Source of the DNA: a virus | Strand: one strand, 5' to 3' | Length of the DNA stretch: 22,492 nucleotides | IMG/VR virus record: IMGVR_UViG_3300015373_000326 | Coordinates: 1-22,492 of that record | Part shown: positions 1-7,141 of the stretch, one piece after another | Numbering within the stretch: the stretch's first letter is position 1 | Layout: the number at the start of each line of letters is the position of its first letter | The notes under the pieces: generated by a model | What the model was told of the DNA's origin: nothing | Databases searched by the model: none | Seen by the model: the letters and a program-made list of their open reading frames with translations, nothing else | Position numbers and translations under genes: made by a program

Positions 1-2
1 GG

Positions 3-101
3 AAGGTGGGCCCGCCATTGTTCGATGTTAAAGCCCGACTCGACAAGCCCAAGAAAAAGCGGATTCCGTATCACGAATACACCGGAGGATTCAAACCATG
101 A
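3..101 (+). CDS. C-terminal end of an upstream phage gene (partial)
   Basis: The third forward frame is open from the window edge to a TGA at 99-101, giving 32 residues that end in YHEYTGGFKP. The stretch is rich in Lys, Arg and Pro. Its stop overlaps the ATG of the next gene in an ATGA junction, the arrangement used throughout this window, which supports it as real coding sequence. The rest of the gene lies outside the window, so no function can be given. Confidence 0.6.
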   Translation, partial: KVGPPLFDVKARLDKPKKKRIPYHEYTGGFKP

Positions 102-556
102 TCACCGAAGAAATCGAAAGCCTTCCACGCAAAGCCAACTTCCACGTCCACCCGCGCTACACCTGCGGGTCGGGAGCCATGGTGGATATGATGACCTGTA
201 TGCACGTCGCCGCGCAGGAGAAGGAATCTTACCAACATATCTTGGAGGGAGCAGAAGGGGAGGAGCGACAAGCCCTCGCCCAAGAGGTCGGGCTCGAGGG
301 TATCTGTTACGCCCGGTGGGAGAAGGGGCGGAGGGTTTTCCGCTACGACCTCCTCACCGGGAGAACCTTCCAGGAACCCAAGCGCCTCGAGTATGAGGAG
401 CTGGAGCGGTGGAAAGTCCTCGAGAGTCACGTCAGGATCCTAGCCCGGTTCGGCTCCAGGGTCCCAGGCGAGGTCGGGATGAACGACAAGGACAAGCGGG
501 AGCTCGAAGCCTTGCGGGAGCGGGCTAAGATCCACCGGCAGGAGATCAAACCATGA
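98..556 (+). CDS. Hypothetical phage protein, 152 aa
   Basis: The product is a soluble, charged 152-residue protein that I do not recognise. The N-terminal third contains several His and Cys residues (HVHPRYTCG around residues 16-24, then a Met/Cys-rich MVDMMTCMHVA), so metal binding is possible but unproven. The C-terminal part is rich in Glu, Arg and Lys and looks helical. The ATG start has a good Shine-Dalgarno sequence (CGGAGGA, about 8 bases upstream) and overlaps the stop of the preceding gene. Its own TGA overlaps the ATG at 553. There is no signal peptide or membrane segment. It belongs to the operon leading into the replication genes. Confidence 0.75.
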   Translation: MITEEIESLPRKANFHVHPRYTCGSGAMVDMMTCMHVAAQEKESYQHILEGAEGEERQALAQEVGLEGICYARWEKGRRVFRYDLLTGRTFQEPKRLEYEELERWKVLESHVRILARFGSRVPGEVGMNDKDKRELEALRERAKIHRQEIKP

Positions 557-636
557 AAGCCGATAGACTGAAAAAGCCGATCAAGATCTTCTGAGCAGTC
601 GTCGTAGGCTACGGTCGTAGCATCCCAGAAGGATCC
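553..636 (+). other. 5' part of a small gene ending in an in-frame TGA
   Basis: An ATG at 553 overlaps the stop of the preceding gene (ATGA) and has a Shine-Dalgarno-like GCAGGAG about 9 bases upstream, so translation should begin here. The frame reads MKADRLKKPIKIF and then meets TGA at 592-594. After the TGA the same frame continues open as AVVVGYGRSIPEG straight into the 637-855 coding sequence. Both sides read like one small protein of about 100 residues. A TGG (Trp) codon changed to TGA, a sequencing error, stop readthrough, or restart at TTG 637 would each explain this. Confidence 0.5.
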
Positions 637-855
637 TTGCCCGTCTTCTCCGTGGATACGGAGGAGGAGGCAAGGATGTTGATCACGCTCACCTGCCCGA
701 CGGACATTGACGGAGTCCACTTCGCCCGGGAGCTGGCCGTCGAGCAGTCGTTGAAGAACCTCTACGCCTTCTCCGACCGCCTGGCGAAGGCGTGGGCCCT
801 CTGGCAAAAGAAGTCCAAACGCCGGCCGGCCCCGCCCAAAAAGTCCCGCAGATAA
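637..855 (+). CDS. Small conserved-looking phage protein, 72 aa, possibly the remainder of an interrupted gene
   Basis: This frame encodes PVFSVDTEEEARMLITLTCP, then an ARELAVEQSLKNL helix and a Lys/Pro/Arg-rich tail. From general memory it resembles small phage proteins of unknown function found near replication genes. The only restart codon close to the upstream TGA is TTG at 637, preceded by AGAAGGA 4 bases upstream, so independent translation is possible. In-frame sequence upstream (from 553) appears to be part of the same protein, separated by TGA at 592-594. The protein is soluble, with no known catalytic motif. Confidence 0.6.
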   Translation: MPVFSVDTEEEARMLITLTCPTDIDGVHFARELAVEQSLKNLYAFSDRLAKAWALWQKKSKRRPAPPKKSRR

Positions 856-880
856 TATAGGTGGCGGGACCGTTCACCGC

Positions 881-908
881 CGGAGGATCCGTTGCGTCGG
901 GTCCTCCG
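881..908 (+). other. Strong hairpin ahead of the replication-initiator gene
   Basis: CGGAGGATCC (881-890) pairs with GGGTCCTCCG (899-908) over 10 base pairs, one a G-T wobble, around an 8-base loop. No T-run follows, so it is not a standard rho-independent terminator. The left arm contains GGAGGA, a perfect Shine-Dalgarno sequence, and could hide a ribosome site or act as an RNA-level regulator. It sits in the short gap before the gene starting near 924. The structure is visible; a function is inference. Confidence 0.45.
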
Positions 909-923
909 ACCTACGTAGTCTTA

Positions 924-1817
924 ATGCCTATGGACATTCAAGAGAAGTACTCGCGGATCTTTGCTCGGCCGGTGGCTTTCCATCGGGTTTTCGTAGATTG
1001 GACCGGAAGTGTCCACGCCGCCCTAATGCTCTCCCAACTTGTGTATTGGAGCAGTCGGACCAGCAACAAGGAAGGTTGGGTGTATAAGACGGCGGAGGAT
1101 TGGGAAAGGGAGACAGGATTGTCCTACAAGAACCAACGTACTGCGAGGTTACAATTGAGGAGACTCCAGCTGATGAAGGAGCTCCTGTGCGGAGTACCGG
1201 CCAAGTTGTACTTCCGTGTTGTTTGGTCGGAATTTGATAGGCGATGCCGATTGGGAAAGCCTAGCCATGCCGAAGGGGAAAGGCTAGTTGGACCGGAGGT
1301 GTCTGACAAGCCATGCCGAATCGGCAGAACTAATACAGAGAGTACCCCAGAGAATACCCCGGAGGGGAAACTAAAGTTTCCCCCGCACGCCCCTGCCGGG
1401 GCGGCGAAGGACACCGGGTTGGGCATCCTTGTTAATGGAGAGATATCAACAATCCTCCAAGGCTTCTTCAAGCTGTGGAGACGGACCGGTAGTACCCGCT
1501 ATTCCTCCCAAGACAACTTCCAGGTCCTCGCCCCCAAGTGGAGGAATAGGGTTGAACGCCTCCTCGAGTCCGGCGTCAGCTTGGAAGAGTTCCGCACCGT
1601 CGCCAACTGGTATCTTGAACATGTGGATGACGACTGGACTCCCAAGTGGAACGGTGTTAATCACTTTTGTGACTCGTTCTTTGAGATCAGGAAGGCTATG
1701 CGTCGGGCCGGGGCCAAGAAGAACGGGCACAGCCGGGACGAGGACCCGGAGGAGATTATTGATCCAGAAACAGTCGGTAGCTCAATCGTCGAAGTGATAA
1801 GACATAGGAAAGGATAG
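924..1817 (+). CDS. Winged-helix replication-initiator-like protein
   Basis: The N-terminal third of this about 297-residue protein has the pattern of phage and plasmid replication-initiator winged-helix domains: HAALMLSQLVYWSS, then W(V)YKTAEDWERETGLS, then a recognition-helix-like QLRRLQLMKE and GVPAKLYFRV. A low-complexity linker follows (roughly residues 130-190), then a second helical domain with LWRRTG and WNGVNHFCDSFFEIRKAM. Proteins of this type usually bind the origin or load the helicase, and a DnaB-like helicase gene follows two bases after the stop. The start is uncertain: ATG 924 and ATG 930 both fit the domain, neither has a strong ribosome site, and the frame is open back to a GTG at 861. 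Confidence 0.7.
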   Translation: MPMDIQEKYSRIFARPVAFHRVFVDWTGSVHAALMLSQLVYWSSRTSNKEGWVYKTAEDWERETGLSYKNQRTARLQLRRLQLMKELLCGVPAKLYFRVVWSEFDRRCRLGKPSHAEGERLVGPEVSDKPCRIGRTNTESTPENTPEGKLKFPPHAPAGAAKDTGLGILVNGEISTILQGFFKLWRRTGSTRYSSQDNFQVLAPKWRNRVERLLESGVSLEEFRTVANWYLEHVDDDWTPKWNGVNHFCDSFFEIRKAMRRAGAKKNGHSRDEDPEEIIDPETVGSSIVEVIRHRKG

Positions 1818-1818
1818 T

Positions 1819-3216
1819 ATGCCAATAATAGTCAGGGACTACTCGGGTAAGGAAAGTCGGCCAGTGTTAATAGCTATGATGATTCATAGCGGGGTGTTGG
1901 GTCGGATCGCCTCCATTACCAAGGGCCACGAGAACTTGTTTGGAGGCAAGTGGGCGGATCTCATAGCGGGATGGTGCTTGGATTACTGGCGGAAGTATGG
2001 GAAGGCTCCGGGCAAGGCTCTTCTCCCCATCTTTCAGGATTGGGCCTTACAGTGTAAGGACAACGGGGCGGTGGAGTTGGTGGAATCTATGTTGGAGGGA
2101 TTGGGTAAGGAGGCCAGCCGGTCGGAGGATCTGAACGAGGACTTCATTGTGGATTTGGCCGCCCGTTATTTCGACGGGGCCCAGTTGAACCGGATCCAAG
2201 GGGAGATGGACGAAGCCCTCCGACAAAAGGACATCGACCAGGCGAGGGAGGTTCTCCTGTCCTACAAGAGGATCCAGTTGGGTAGTAGTGGCGAGATCCA
2301 AGTGGATGCGGAGTCCATAGCCCGGTCCTTGCTGAACCGGGAGAAGAACCAAGTGGTGATATGGCCTAAGGATTTGGGCAAGTTCCTCTCGCCCCACTTT
2401 TCGCGGGATCGGTTCATCTCGTTTGTGGGCCCGGAGAAGCGGGGCAAGAGCTACTGGCTCCAGGAAACCGTTTGGCAGGCCTTACGCCAACGCCGGCGGG
2501 TCCGTTACTATGTGGTCGGGGATATGAGCGAGGACGAGGTGATCCAACGATTGATGGTGAGATCCTCCCGACGTCCGTTGGATGCCAAGTCCATAAAGAT
2601 TCCTAGGGACCTTCAAATCATCAAGGAGGGGGCGGACCGGAAGCCGAAGGTCGAGTCGGAGGTTTATGATAGTGGGGAGGTCACCTTGAAGGGACGGATC
2701 CTAGATTGGGAGAAGATCGCCGGGAAAAGAGGAGGGCTCCTGTCATTACAATGTCGATCCGCCCATTCTATCACGGCCGGGGAGATCGAGAATGAACTAC
2801 GACACTTGGACCCGGAGGATGTACCGGACGTGGTGGTGATCGACTATGCCGACCTGTTGGCCCCGGAACCGCACACGGTGAAGATGGACTTCCGTCACCA
2901 AGTCAATATGACGTGGGCTTTGCTCCGGAGCATCTCGCAGAAGTATCACCTCCTGCTTGTGACTGCTACCCAGGCCGCCGCTACATCCTACGACCGGAAG
3001 TTGATCACGAAGAAGGATTTCTCCGAGGACAAGAGGAAGAATGCCCATGTGACGGGTATGATCGGGATCAACCAGACGGCCGAGGAGAAGGTGCACGGCA
3101 TCTACCGATTGAACTGGGTGTTCCTCCGGGACGGGAAGTGGGCGGACTTCCAAGTAGTCTGGACGGCGGGGAACCTGGCCGTCGGATGCCCTTGCTTCGT
3201 TTCCAAATTGCCGTAG
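1819..3216 (+). CDS. DnaB-like (SF4/RecA-fold) replicative helicase
   Basis: This 465-residue protein should unwind DNA at the phage fork. The C-terminal half carries a Walker A P-loop GPEKRGKS (residues 204-211) and a Walker B VVVIDYADLL (338-347), followed by a TATQAA stretch that matches the DnaB H3/Q region. The N-terminal 150 residues are helical and correspond to the region of DnaB that binds primase or loader. It begins two bases after the initiator-like gene with GGAAAGGA as ribosome site, so the two are probably co-translated. No primase with zinc finger or TOPRIM motif is seen in the window. A regulatory RecA-like ATPase is the alternative, but helicase is more likely given the neighbours. 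Confidence 0.85.
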   Translation: MPIIVRDYSGKESRPVLIAMMIHSGVLGRIASITKGHENLFGGKWADLIAGWCLDYWRKYGKAPGKALLPIFQDWALQCKDNGAVELVESMLEGLGKEASRSEDLNEDFIVDLAARYFDGAQLNRIQGEMDEALRQKDIDQAREVLLSYKRIQLGSSGEIQVDAESIARSLLNREKNQVVIWPKDLGKFLSPHFSRDRFISFVGPEKRGKSYWLQETVWQALRQRRRVRYYVVGDMSEDEVIQRLMVRSSRRPLDAKSIKIPRDLQIIKEGADRKPKVESEVYDSGEVTLKGRILDWEKIAGKRGGLLSLQCRSAHSITAGEIENELRHLDPEDVPDVVVIDYADLLAPEPHTVKMDFRHQVNMTWALLRSISQKYHLLLVTATQAAATSYDRKLITKKDFSEDKRKNAHVTGMIGINQTAEEKVHGIYRLNWVFLRDGKWADFQVVWTAGNLAVGCPCFVSKLP

Positions 3217-3224
3217 ATAATAGG

Positions 3225-3488
3225 ATGAAGAAGAAGATGAACCAAGCAGTTAACAACCTAGGGCGGCGGCAGGGTATGAGCTGGAGGCTGTTGGAATTGC
3301 TCCAGCAGCGGGAAGGTTGGTGGCACGACCATGAGGTGTCCAAACTCACCGGCTTGCCCCTCTCCGTCGTCCGGCCGGCGCTCCACTACTTGCGGAGGGT
3401 CGGGGCCGTGAAGTACCGGAAGCAAATCCAGTATCGCCTCGACGGTCGGAAGTCCTTGGATCGTCTGCTCAAGAGAAAGAAGAAATGA
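3225..3488 (+). CDS. Small winged-helix (MarR/ArsR-like) DNA-binding protein
   Basis: This 87-residue basic protein contains a compact winged-helix core: SWRLLELLQQREGWW, then HEVSKLTGLPLSVVRPALHY as the helix-turn-helix, then LRRVGAVKYRKQIQYRL as helix end and wing, and a Lys/Arg tail. Such proteins bind duplex DNA and may regulate transcription or aid replication. ATG 3225 is preferred, although ATG 3237 has a more purine-rich upstream region. The stop overlaps the ATG of queD (ATGA). The DNA-binding prediction is from pattern only and the target is unknown. Confidence 0.65.
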   Translation: MKKKMNQAVNNLGRRQGMSWRLLELLQQREGWWHDHEVSKLTGLPLSVVRPALHYLRRVGAVKYRKQIQYRLDGRKSLDRLLKRKKK

Positions 3489-3988
3489 ACACAGTAACCA
3501 AATCCTACCGGGACTTACCAGCAGCTCATAGACAACCCAATCACGATGGCCACTGCCGACTCATTCATGGTCATAATTTCGCCTTCGATATAACCTTCGG
3601 GTGTAATTTCCTAGATGAGAATGGCTTCGTGGTGGACGTGGGCAAGTTGGAGGAAGTGAAGGCCTTCCTCGTGGAGAGCTTCGACCACACCCTTCTCCTC
3701 AACTCGGACGATCCGCGGTTGGAATATCTTGTCGCCGGGCTCACATCGGAGCTCAAGGTTACGCCCGGCGGGGTAGGGGAGGAGGATACTGAGACGGTGC
3801 AGTCTCCGGTCGCAAAGATAGTGTTCGTCCCCAACTGCGGGATGGAGGGATTGGCGAAGTGGGTGTTTGAGGAAGTTCAAGGGATCGTGACCAAGCAGGT
3901 CCCCGGAGCAAAGGAGCGGGGCCTGCTTGTGGTGGAGGTCGTTTGTTGGGAGGACTCCAAGAACCGGGCAACCTATCGACACGAATGA
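3485..3988 (+). CDS. queD: 6-carboxy-5,6,7,8-tetrahydropterin synthase (QueD)
   Basis: QueD converts 7,8-dihydroneopterin triphosphate, the product of GTP cyclohydrolase I, into 6-carboxytetrahydropterin, the second step toward preQ0. The family's zinc histidines are present (AAHR with H15, and HGH with H28 and H30), as is the catalytic Cys24 in DGHCRLIHGH and the Asp-His pair at SFDHTLLLN (D67, H68). A PNCGMEGLAKWVFE segment stands for the usual PTxENLA motif. At 167 residues it is longer than the roughly 120-residue bacterial enzymes, with an insert around residues 85-110. It overlaps queE by an ATGA, so the two are translationally coupled. Confidence 0.92.
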   Translation: MNTVTKSYRDLPAAHRQPNHDGHCRLIHGHNFAFDITFGCNFLDENGFVVDVGKLEEVKAFLVESFDHTLLLNSDDPRLEYLVAGLTSELKVTPGGVGEEDTETVQSPVAKIVFVPNCGMEGLAKWVFEEVQGIVTKQVPGAKERGLLVVEVVCWEDSKNRATYRHE

Positions 3989-4680
3989 GCTTCCCACTTC
4001 CCATCCACGAACGGTTCCACACCTTCCAAGGGGAGGGTGTGTATATGGGTTGCCCGGCCTTCTTCATCCGCACCTTCGGGTGTCCGGTCCAATGCCCTTG
4101 GTGTGATAGCGCCGGGACTTGGCATCCTTCCTGGGTCCCGCAACACGTCGAGCGGATACCCGTGGCGCAGCTCGTCCAGGAGCACCGGGACGGGCCGGAG
4201 GTGGACTTCGTCGTCATCACCGGGGGTGAGCCGGCCGTCCATGACCTGACCGAGCTGACTGAGGAGTTGGCGTGCCGGATCCACCTCGAGACGAGCGGGA
4301 CGTTCCCGATCAGGGGGACTATTGATTGGATTACCCTGTCCCCGAAGAAGTGGAGGATGCCGCTGAGGGAGAACGTCCAGAGGGCCCACGAGTTCAAGGT
4401 GATCGTTGAACAGCCGTCGGACATCAAGTACTACTCCGATGCTATTGGAGAAGTGTTCAGTATGAAGGAGGGGAAGCTACACGCCCCGATTTGGCTCCAC
4501 CCTGAGTGGGGACACCGGGAGGATCCCGTGACGCTTGGAGCGATCAGTGACGCGGTCAAGGAAGGCCGGGGACGGTTCCGGGCCGGGTGGCAGATTCACA
4601 AACCTTACCGGGTGGATAGTCGGGACGCCCGCACGCAAGTCTTAGTTCCCCTCGGCGGGGACCTGAGGAAGGGATACTAA
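3985..4680 (+). CDS. queE: 7-carboxy-7-deazaguanine synthase (QueE), radical SAM enzyme
   Basis: QueE uses S-adenosylmethionine and a 4Fe-4S cluster to contract 6-carboxytetrahydropterin to 7-carboxy-7-deazaguanine. The 231-residue protein starts with the family pattern ERFHTFQGEGVYMGCPAFFI and has the radical-SAM cluster motif CX3CX2C (C33, C37, C40, in CPVQCPWCD). It also has the SAM-binding ITGGEPAVHDL and a HLETSGTFP segment. The ATG at 3985 overlaps the queD stop and places the start just ahead of the conserved motif, although the frame is open further upstream. A 45-base gap with a small direct repeat separates it from the folE fusion. Confidence 0.95.
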   Translation: MSFPLPIHERFHTFQGEGVYMGCPAFFIRTFGCPVQCPWCDSAGTWHPSWVPQHVERIPVAQLVQEHRDGPEVDFVVITGGEPAVHDLTELTEELACRIHLETSGTFPIRGTIDWITLSPKKWRMPLRENVQRAHEFKVIVEQPSDIKYYSDAIGEVFSMKEGKLHAPIWLHPEWGHREDPVTLGAISDAVKEGRGRFRAGWQIHKPYRVDSRDARTQVLVPLGGDLRKGY

Positions 4681-4692
4681 ACGCCGGAAAAG

Positions 4693-4723
4693 CGAAGACA
4701 AACGCGGTTTTGAACGAAGACAA
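4693..4723 (+). repeat. Two copies of CGAAGACAA, 22 bases apart
   Basis: The gap between queE and the folE fusion holds CGAAGACAA at 4693-4701 and again at 4715-4723, just before the ATG at 4726. The 22-base period is about two helical turns. The same 9-mer also occurs inside coding sequence near 15413 and 20767. It could be a protein-binding site or an RNA element, or chance. Confidence 0.35.
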
Positions 4724-4725
4724 TT

Positions 4726-5649
4726 ATGGATAAAAGGATTCTAAGCCAAGCGGATTGCATGAAGGCCGTCCACCGGCTGATTAAGGACGAGGAGATCTTC
4801 AACGGGTTTCGTGTGTATGGTGTCCCGCGTGGAGGCACCGAGGTGGCCAGACTTTGCGGCAAGGCGAGCAATAAGTTAATGGAGGTGGAGCACGCATCGG
4901 AGGCGGACTTCATTGTTGATGATATTGTGGACAGTGGGGCGACACGGGATCGCTACCGGCAGCGGTTCCCGAAGGCTCCCTTTCTAGCCCTCACCGACTA
5001 TCTGGATCCTCCCCACGTCCACGGTCAATGGATTGTTTTCCCGTGGGAGGTGACGGAGGACGGGGAGGATCGCTCGGCCGACGATATCGTGGTCCGGCTT
5101 CTCCAGTACATCGGGGAGGATCCCAAGCGGGAGGGTTTGGTTGGCACTCCGCAGCGGGTGTTGAAGGCGTGGAAGGAGTTGACGGTCGGGTATGGACAGG
5201 ACCCGGCGGCGATCCTGTCCCGGGACTTCGCGGCTGACAAGTATGACGAGATCATAGCTTGCCCGTTCATCGAGTTCTTTAGTTGCTGCGAGCATCACCT
5301 CCTCCCCTTCTTCGGTGTCGCCCACGTCGCCTACCTTCCCTCGGCCGAGAAGCCGCGGATCGTCGGGTTGTCGAAGATGGCCCGGCTCGTCGATTGCTTC
5401 GCCCGCCGCCTCCAGATCCAAGAGCAGATGACCATTCAGATTGCCGACGCAATGGAGGAACACCTGGACCCGAAGGGAGTGGCGGTGATCATCCAAGCCA
5501 AGCACTTGTGTATGGCCTGCCGGGGAGTATCCAAGCGGGAGAGTGTGATGGTGACGAGTGCGATGCGGGGAGTCTTCCGTGACAACGATCCGGCCCGGTC
5601 GGAGCTCTTCAAGTTGATCGAATTGGCATCCCATAGTAACGGGAGATAA
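4726..5649 (+). CDS. folE: Phosphoribosyltransferase-GTP cyclohydrolase I fusion
   Basis: This is a two-domain protein of 307 residues. The N-terminal part (about 1-115) looks like a type I phosphoribosyltransferase: GVPRGG (32-37) and the PRPP-binding motif [12 protein letters not shown] (63-74). The C-terminal part (about 118-290) is GTP cyclohydrolase I, which opens GTP to 7,8-dihydroneopterin triphosphate, the first step to preQ0. Its zinc ligands are present (C188 and H191 in SCCEHH, C262 in HLCMACRGV), as are [17 protein letters not shown] and LVGTPQRV. The GTP cyclohydrolase part is near the usual length and looks intact. The role of the phosphoribosyltransferase part is not known to me; nucleotide or base salvage, or binding a pathway intermediate, are guesses. 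No strong ribosome site precedes the ATG. Confidence 0.9.
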   Translation: MDKRILSQADCMKAVHRLIKDEEIFNGFRVYGVPRGGTEVARLCGKASNKLMEVEHASEADFIVDDIVDSGATRDRYRQRFPKAPFLALTDYLDPPHVHGQWIVFPWEVTEDGEDRSADDIVVRLLQYIGEDPKREGLVGTPQRVLKAWKELTVGYGQDPAAILSRDFAADKYDEIIACPFIEFFSCCEHHLLPFFGVAHVAYLPSAEKPRIVGLSKMARLVDCFARRLQIQEQMTIQIADAMEEHLDPKGVAVIIQAKHLCMACRGVSKRESVMVTSAMRGVFRDNDPARSELFKLIELASHSNGR

Positions 5650-5655
5650 TACGGC

Positions 5656-5955
5656 ATGAATGCCTACCAAGAACCGAAGTATGAAGTCAAAGGCGGGAAG
5701 CTGGTCAACCGGCAGTCCGGTGAAGCTATCCCGGACGACGAGCCTGTGTTTATCCTCCGGGCTAGGGACAAGTATGCCGCCCACACCATCATCAGTTACT
5801 GTCAGGCCGTCCAAGACTCCCAACACCGGGAGGCCTCCCGGCTGAGGGCTGCTCAGTTCTCCAACTGGGCGGCACTCCACCCGGAGAGGATGAAGGAACC
5901 CGATAGTCAAATGGACACCGGTTGGACTTCCGCCGGGAACCCTCCGACGACATGA
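5656..5955 (+). CDS. Hypothetical phage protein, 99 aa
   Basis: This is a small soluble protein with an N-terminal stretch typical of an uncharacterised phage family: KYEVKGGKLVNRQSGEAIPD, then DEPVFILRARDKYAAHTI. The remainder is helical with several Gln, Arg and His residues and includes SNWAALHPERMKEPD. It has a GGGAGA ribosome site about 10 bases upstream of ATG 5656 and its TGA overlaps the dpdA start. Its place between folE and dpdA suggests co-expression with the DNA-modification genes, but there is no catalytic motif to link it to that pathway. Confidence 0.75.
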   Translation: MNAYQEPKYEVKGGKLVNRQSGEAIPDDEPVFILRARDKYAAHTIISYCQAVQDSQHREASRLRAAQFSNWAALHPERMKEPDSQMDTGWTSAGNPPTT

Positions 5956-6956
5956 TTGACGTCGAGGGTATATTCATGGACTCGGGTGCGTGGGGTCTCT
6001 TCACGCAACAAGTCCTGAAACGTGGCAAGTCGGCGGAGAGGATCGGGAAGCACGGACGGATCCTCGAGCCTCCGCCGATAGCGAACAGCTCCTTGGACTT
6101 CTCCTACTTCAACCTGACCAAAGGTTCCCCGTTCCGGGAGTACTGTGACAACTACGCCAAGTTCATGAAGGCGATGGCCGGCCGTCTCGACTTCTGCGCC
6201 AACGTGGATGTGATCGGGAACCCGGAGTTGACGATGGAAACCCAACGCTACTTCGAGGAGGAACACGGGCTCCGCCCTGTCCCGGTGATCCACCAAGGAT
6301 CCTCCATGAAATACGTCGAGCATTACCTGGGCCGGAACTACGACATGATTGGCTTAGGTGGGTTTGCATCGGGAGTAGGAGGGTGGGAAACGATGCGACC
6401 CTGGTGCGACGATGTCTTCATGATAGTCTGCCCCGCCTCCAACAAACACCTCCCGGTCTGCAAGGTTCATGGGTTCGCAATGACGGGCCTGAAAGGGATT
6501 TGGAGGTGGCCGTGGTTCAGTGTGGACTCGACCTCGTGGTTGATTTGGCCCGCCAACGGGTGGATCCCTGTGCCGAGATGGTCGGAGACTAAAGGGTGGA
6601 TGTACGATCGCCAGCCAATGGTGATCAATGCCTGCCCGGCATCCTCCACGACGAGGCGCCGGGAACGCCACATGCTCAACATCTCCGAGCGGGTCCGCGG
6701 ATTGTTCCTCCAGTACATGAAGGAGGCCGGGGTGCCAATCGGGGAGGCGGTGTTGGAGAGTGTGAAGGTGAAAGGGGAGTGGGTGGAGAAGTGGAAGATG
6801 GTAGAGTGGGGTATCGTCTCGCATCACCGGGCCCGGATGGAGGCGAACCTTTACTACTTCAAGGAACTGCAGAACAACCTACCCGCTTGGCCTTGGCCGT
6901 TGAACCCTAAGATAATGCATAGGCGCCGGGCGATCCCGGCCGGCTTTGGACTATGA
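5952..6956 (+). CDS. dpdA: DNA 7-deazaguanine transglycosylase (phage DpdA)
   Basis: DpdA is a paralogue of tRNA-guanine transglycosylase that swaps guanine in DNA for a 7-deazaguanine such as preQ0. The 334-residue product shows the phage DpdA pattern: FMDSGAW with D10, VIHQG around residue 114, IGLGGFAS around 133-140, KVHGFAMTG at 171-179, and PWFSVDSTSWLIW with the likely nucleophile D192. ATG 5952 overlaps the preceding stop and leaves a short N-terminus before the conserved Asp; an in-frame TTG at 5922 is less likely. With FolE, QueD, QueE and QueC here, the phage can make the base and insert it. No canonical TGT-type CXCX2C zinc motif is visible. Confidence 0.9.
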   Translation: MIDVEGIFMDSGAWGLFTQQVLKRGKSAERIGKHGRILEPPPIANSSLDFSYFNLTKGSPFREYCDNYAKFMKAMAGRLDFCANVDVIGNPELTMETQRYFEEEHGLRPVPVIHQGSSMKYVEHYLGRNYDMIGLGGFASGVGGWETMRPWCDDVFMIVCPASNKHLPVCKVHGFAMTGLKGIWRWPWFSVDSTSWLIWPANGWIPVPRWSETKGWMYDRQPMVINACPASSTTRRRERHMLNISERVRGLFLQYMKEAGVPIGEAVLESVKVKGEWVEKWKMVEWGIVSHHRARMEANLYYFKELQNNLPAWPWPLNPKIMHRRRAIPAGFGL

Positions 6957-7141
6957 GAATCTACTTCAGCGGCGGCACCGGGATTGAGGGCGTGGACGAG
7001 AAGTGCTTCGACAAGTGGAAGCCCAAGCCCTATGTAATGTTGAGCTTCTTCGAGCTCAAGACGTCGAAGTCCAAAGCAACGGTCCGTATGATTAAGGCTC
7101 ACCTAAAGAGAAAGAAAAACGATGCGCATAAACCGCGATGA
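6953..7141 (+). CDS. Small hypothetical protein next to dpdA, 62 aa
   Basis: The short basic product begins MRIYFSGGTGIEG, has a FFELKTSKSKATVRMIKAHL helix, and ends in Lys/Arg. Its ATG overlaps the dpdA stop and its 3' end overlaps the sliding-clamp gene by 20 bases. From general memory, proteins starting with a similar M(K/R)IYF(A/S)G stretch occur beside phage dpdA genes, so it may be a companion of the transglycosylase or a shortened relative of a longer protein. No catalytic motif is seen. Confidence 0.65.
   Translation: MRIYFSGGTGIEGVDEKCFDKWKPKPYVMLSFFELKTSKSKATVRMIKAHLKRKKNDAHKPR

Noticed and set aside
592-594. Genome-wide reassignment of TGA to tryptophan
   Set aside because: TGA ends more than half of the genes here, many in ATGA overlaps, so reassignment is not tenable.
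4984-5910. 308-codon minus-strand frame opposite folE
   Set aside because: It lies opposite a clear FolE reading frame with intact zinc and PRPP motifs; the opposite strand has no recognisable motif and arises from GC-rich codon bias.
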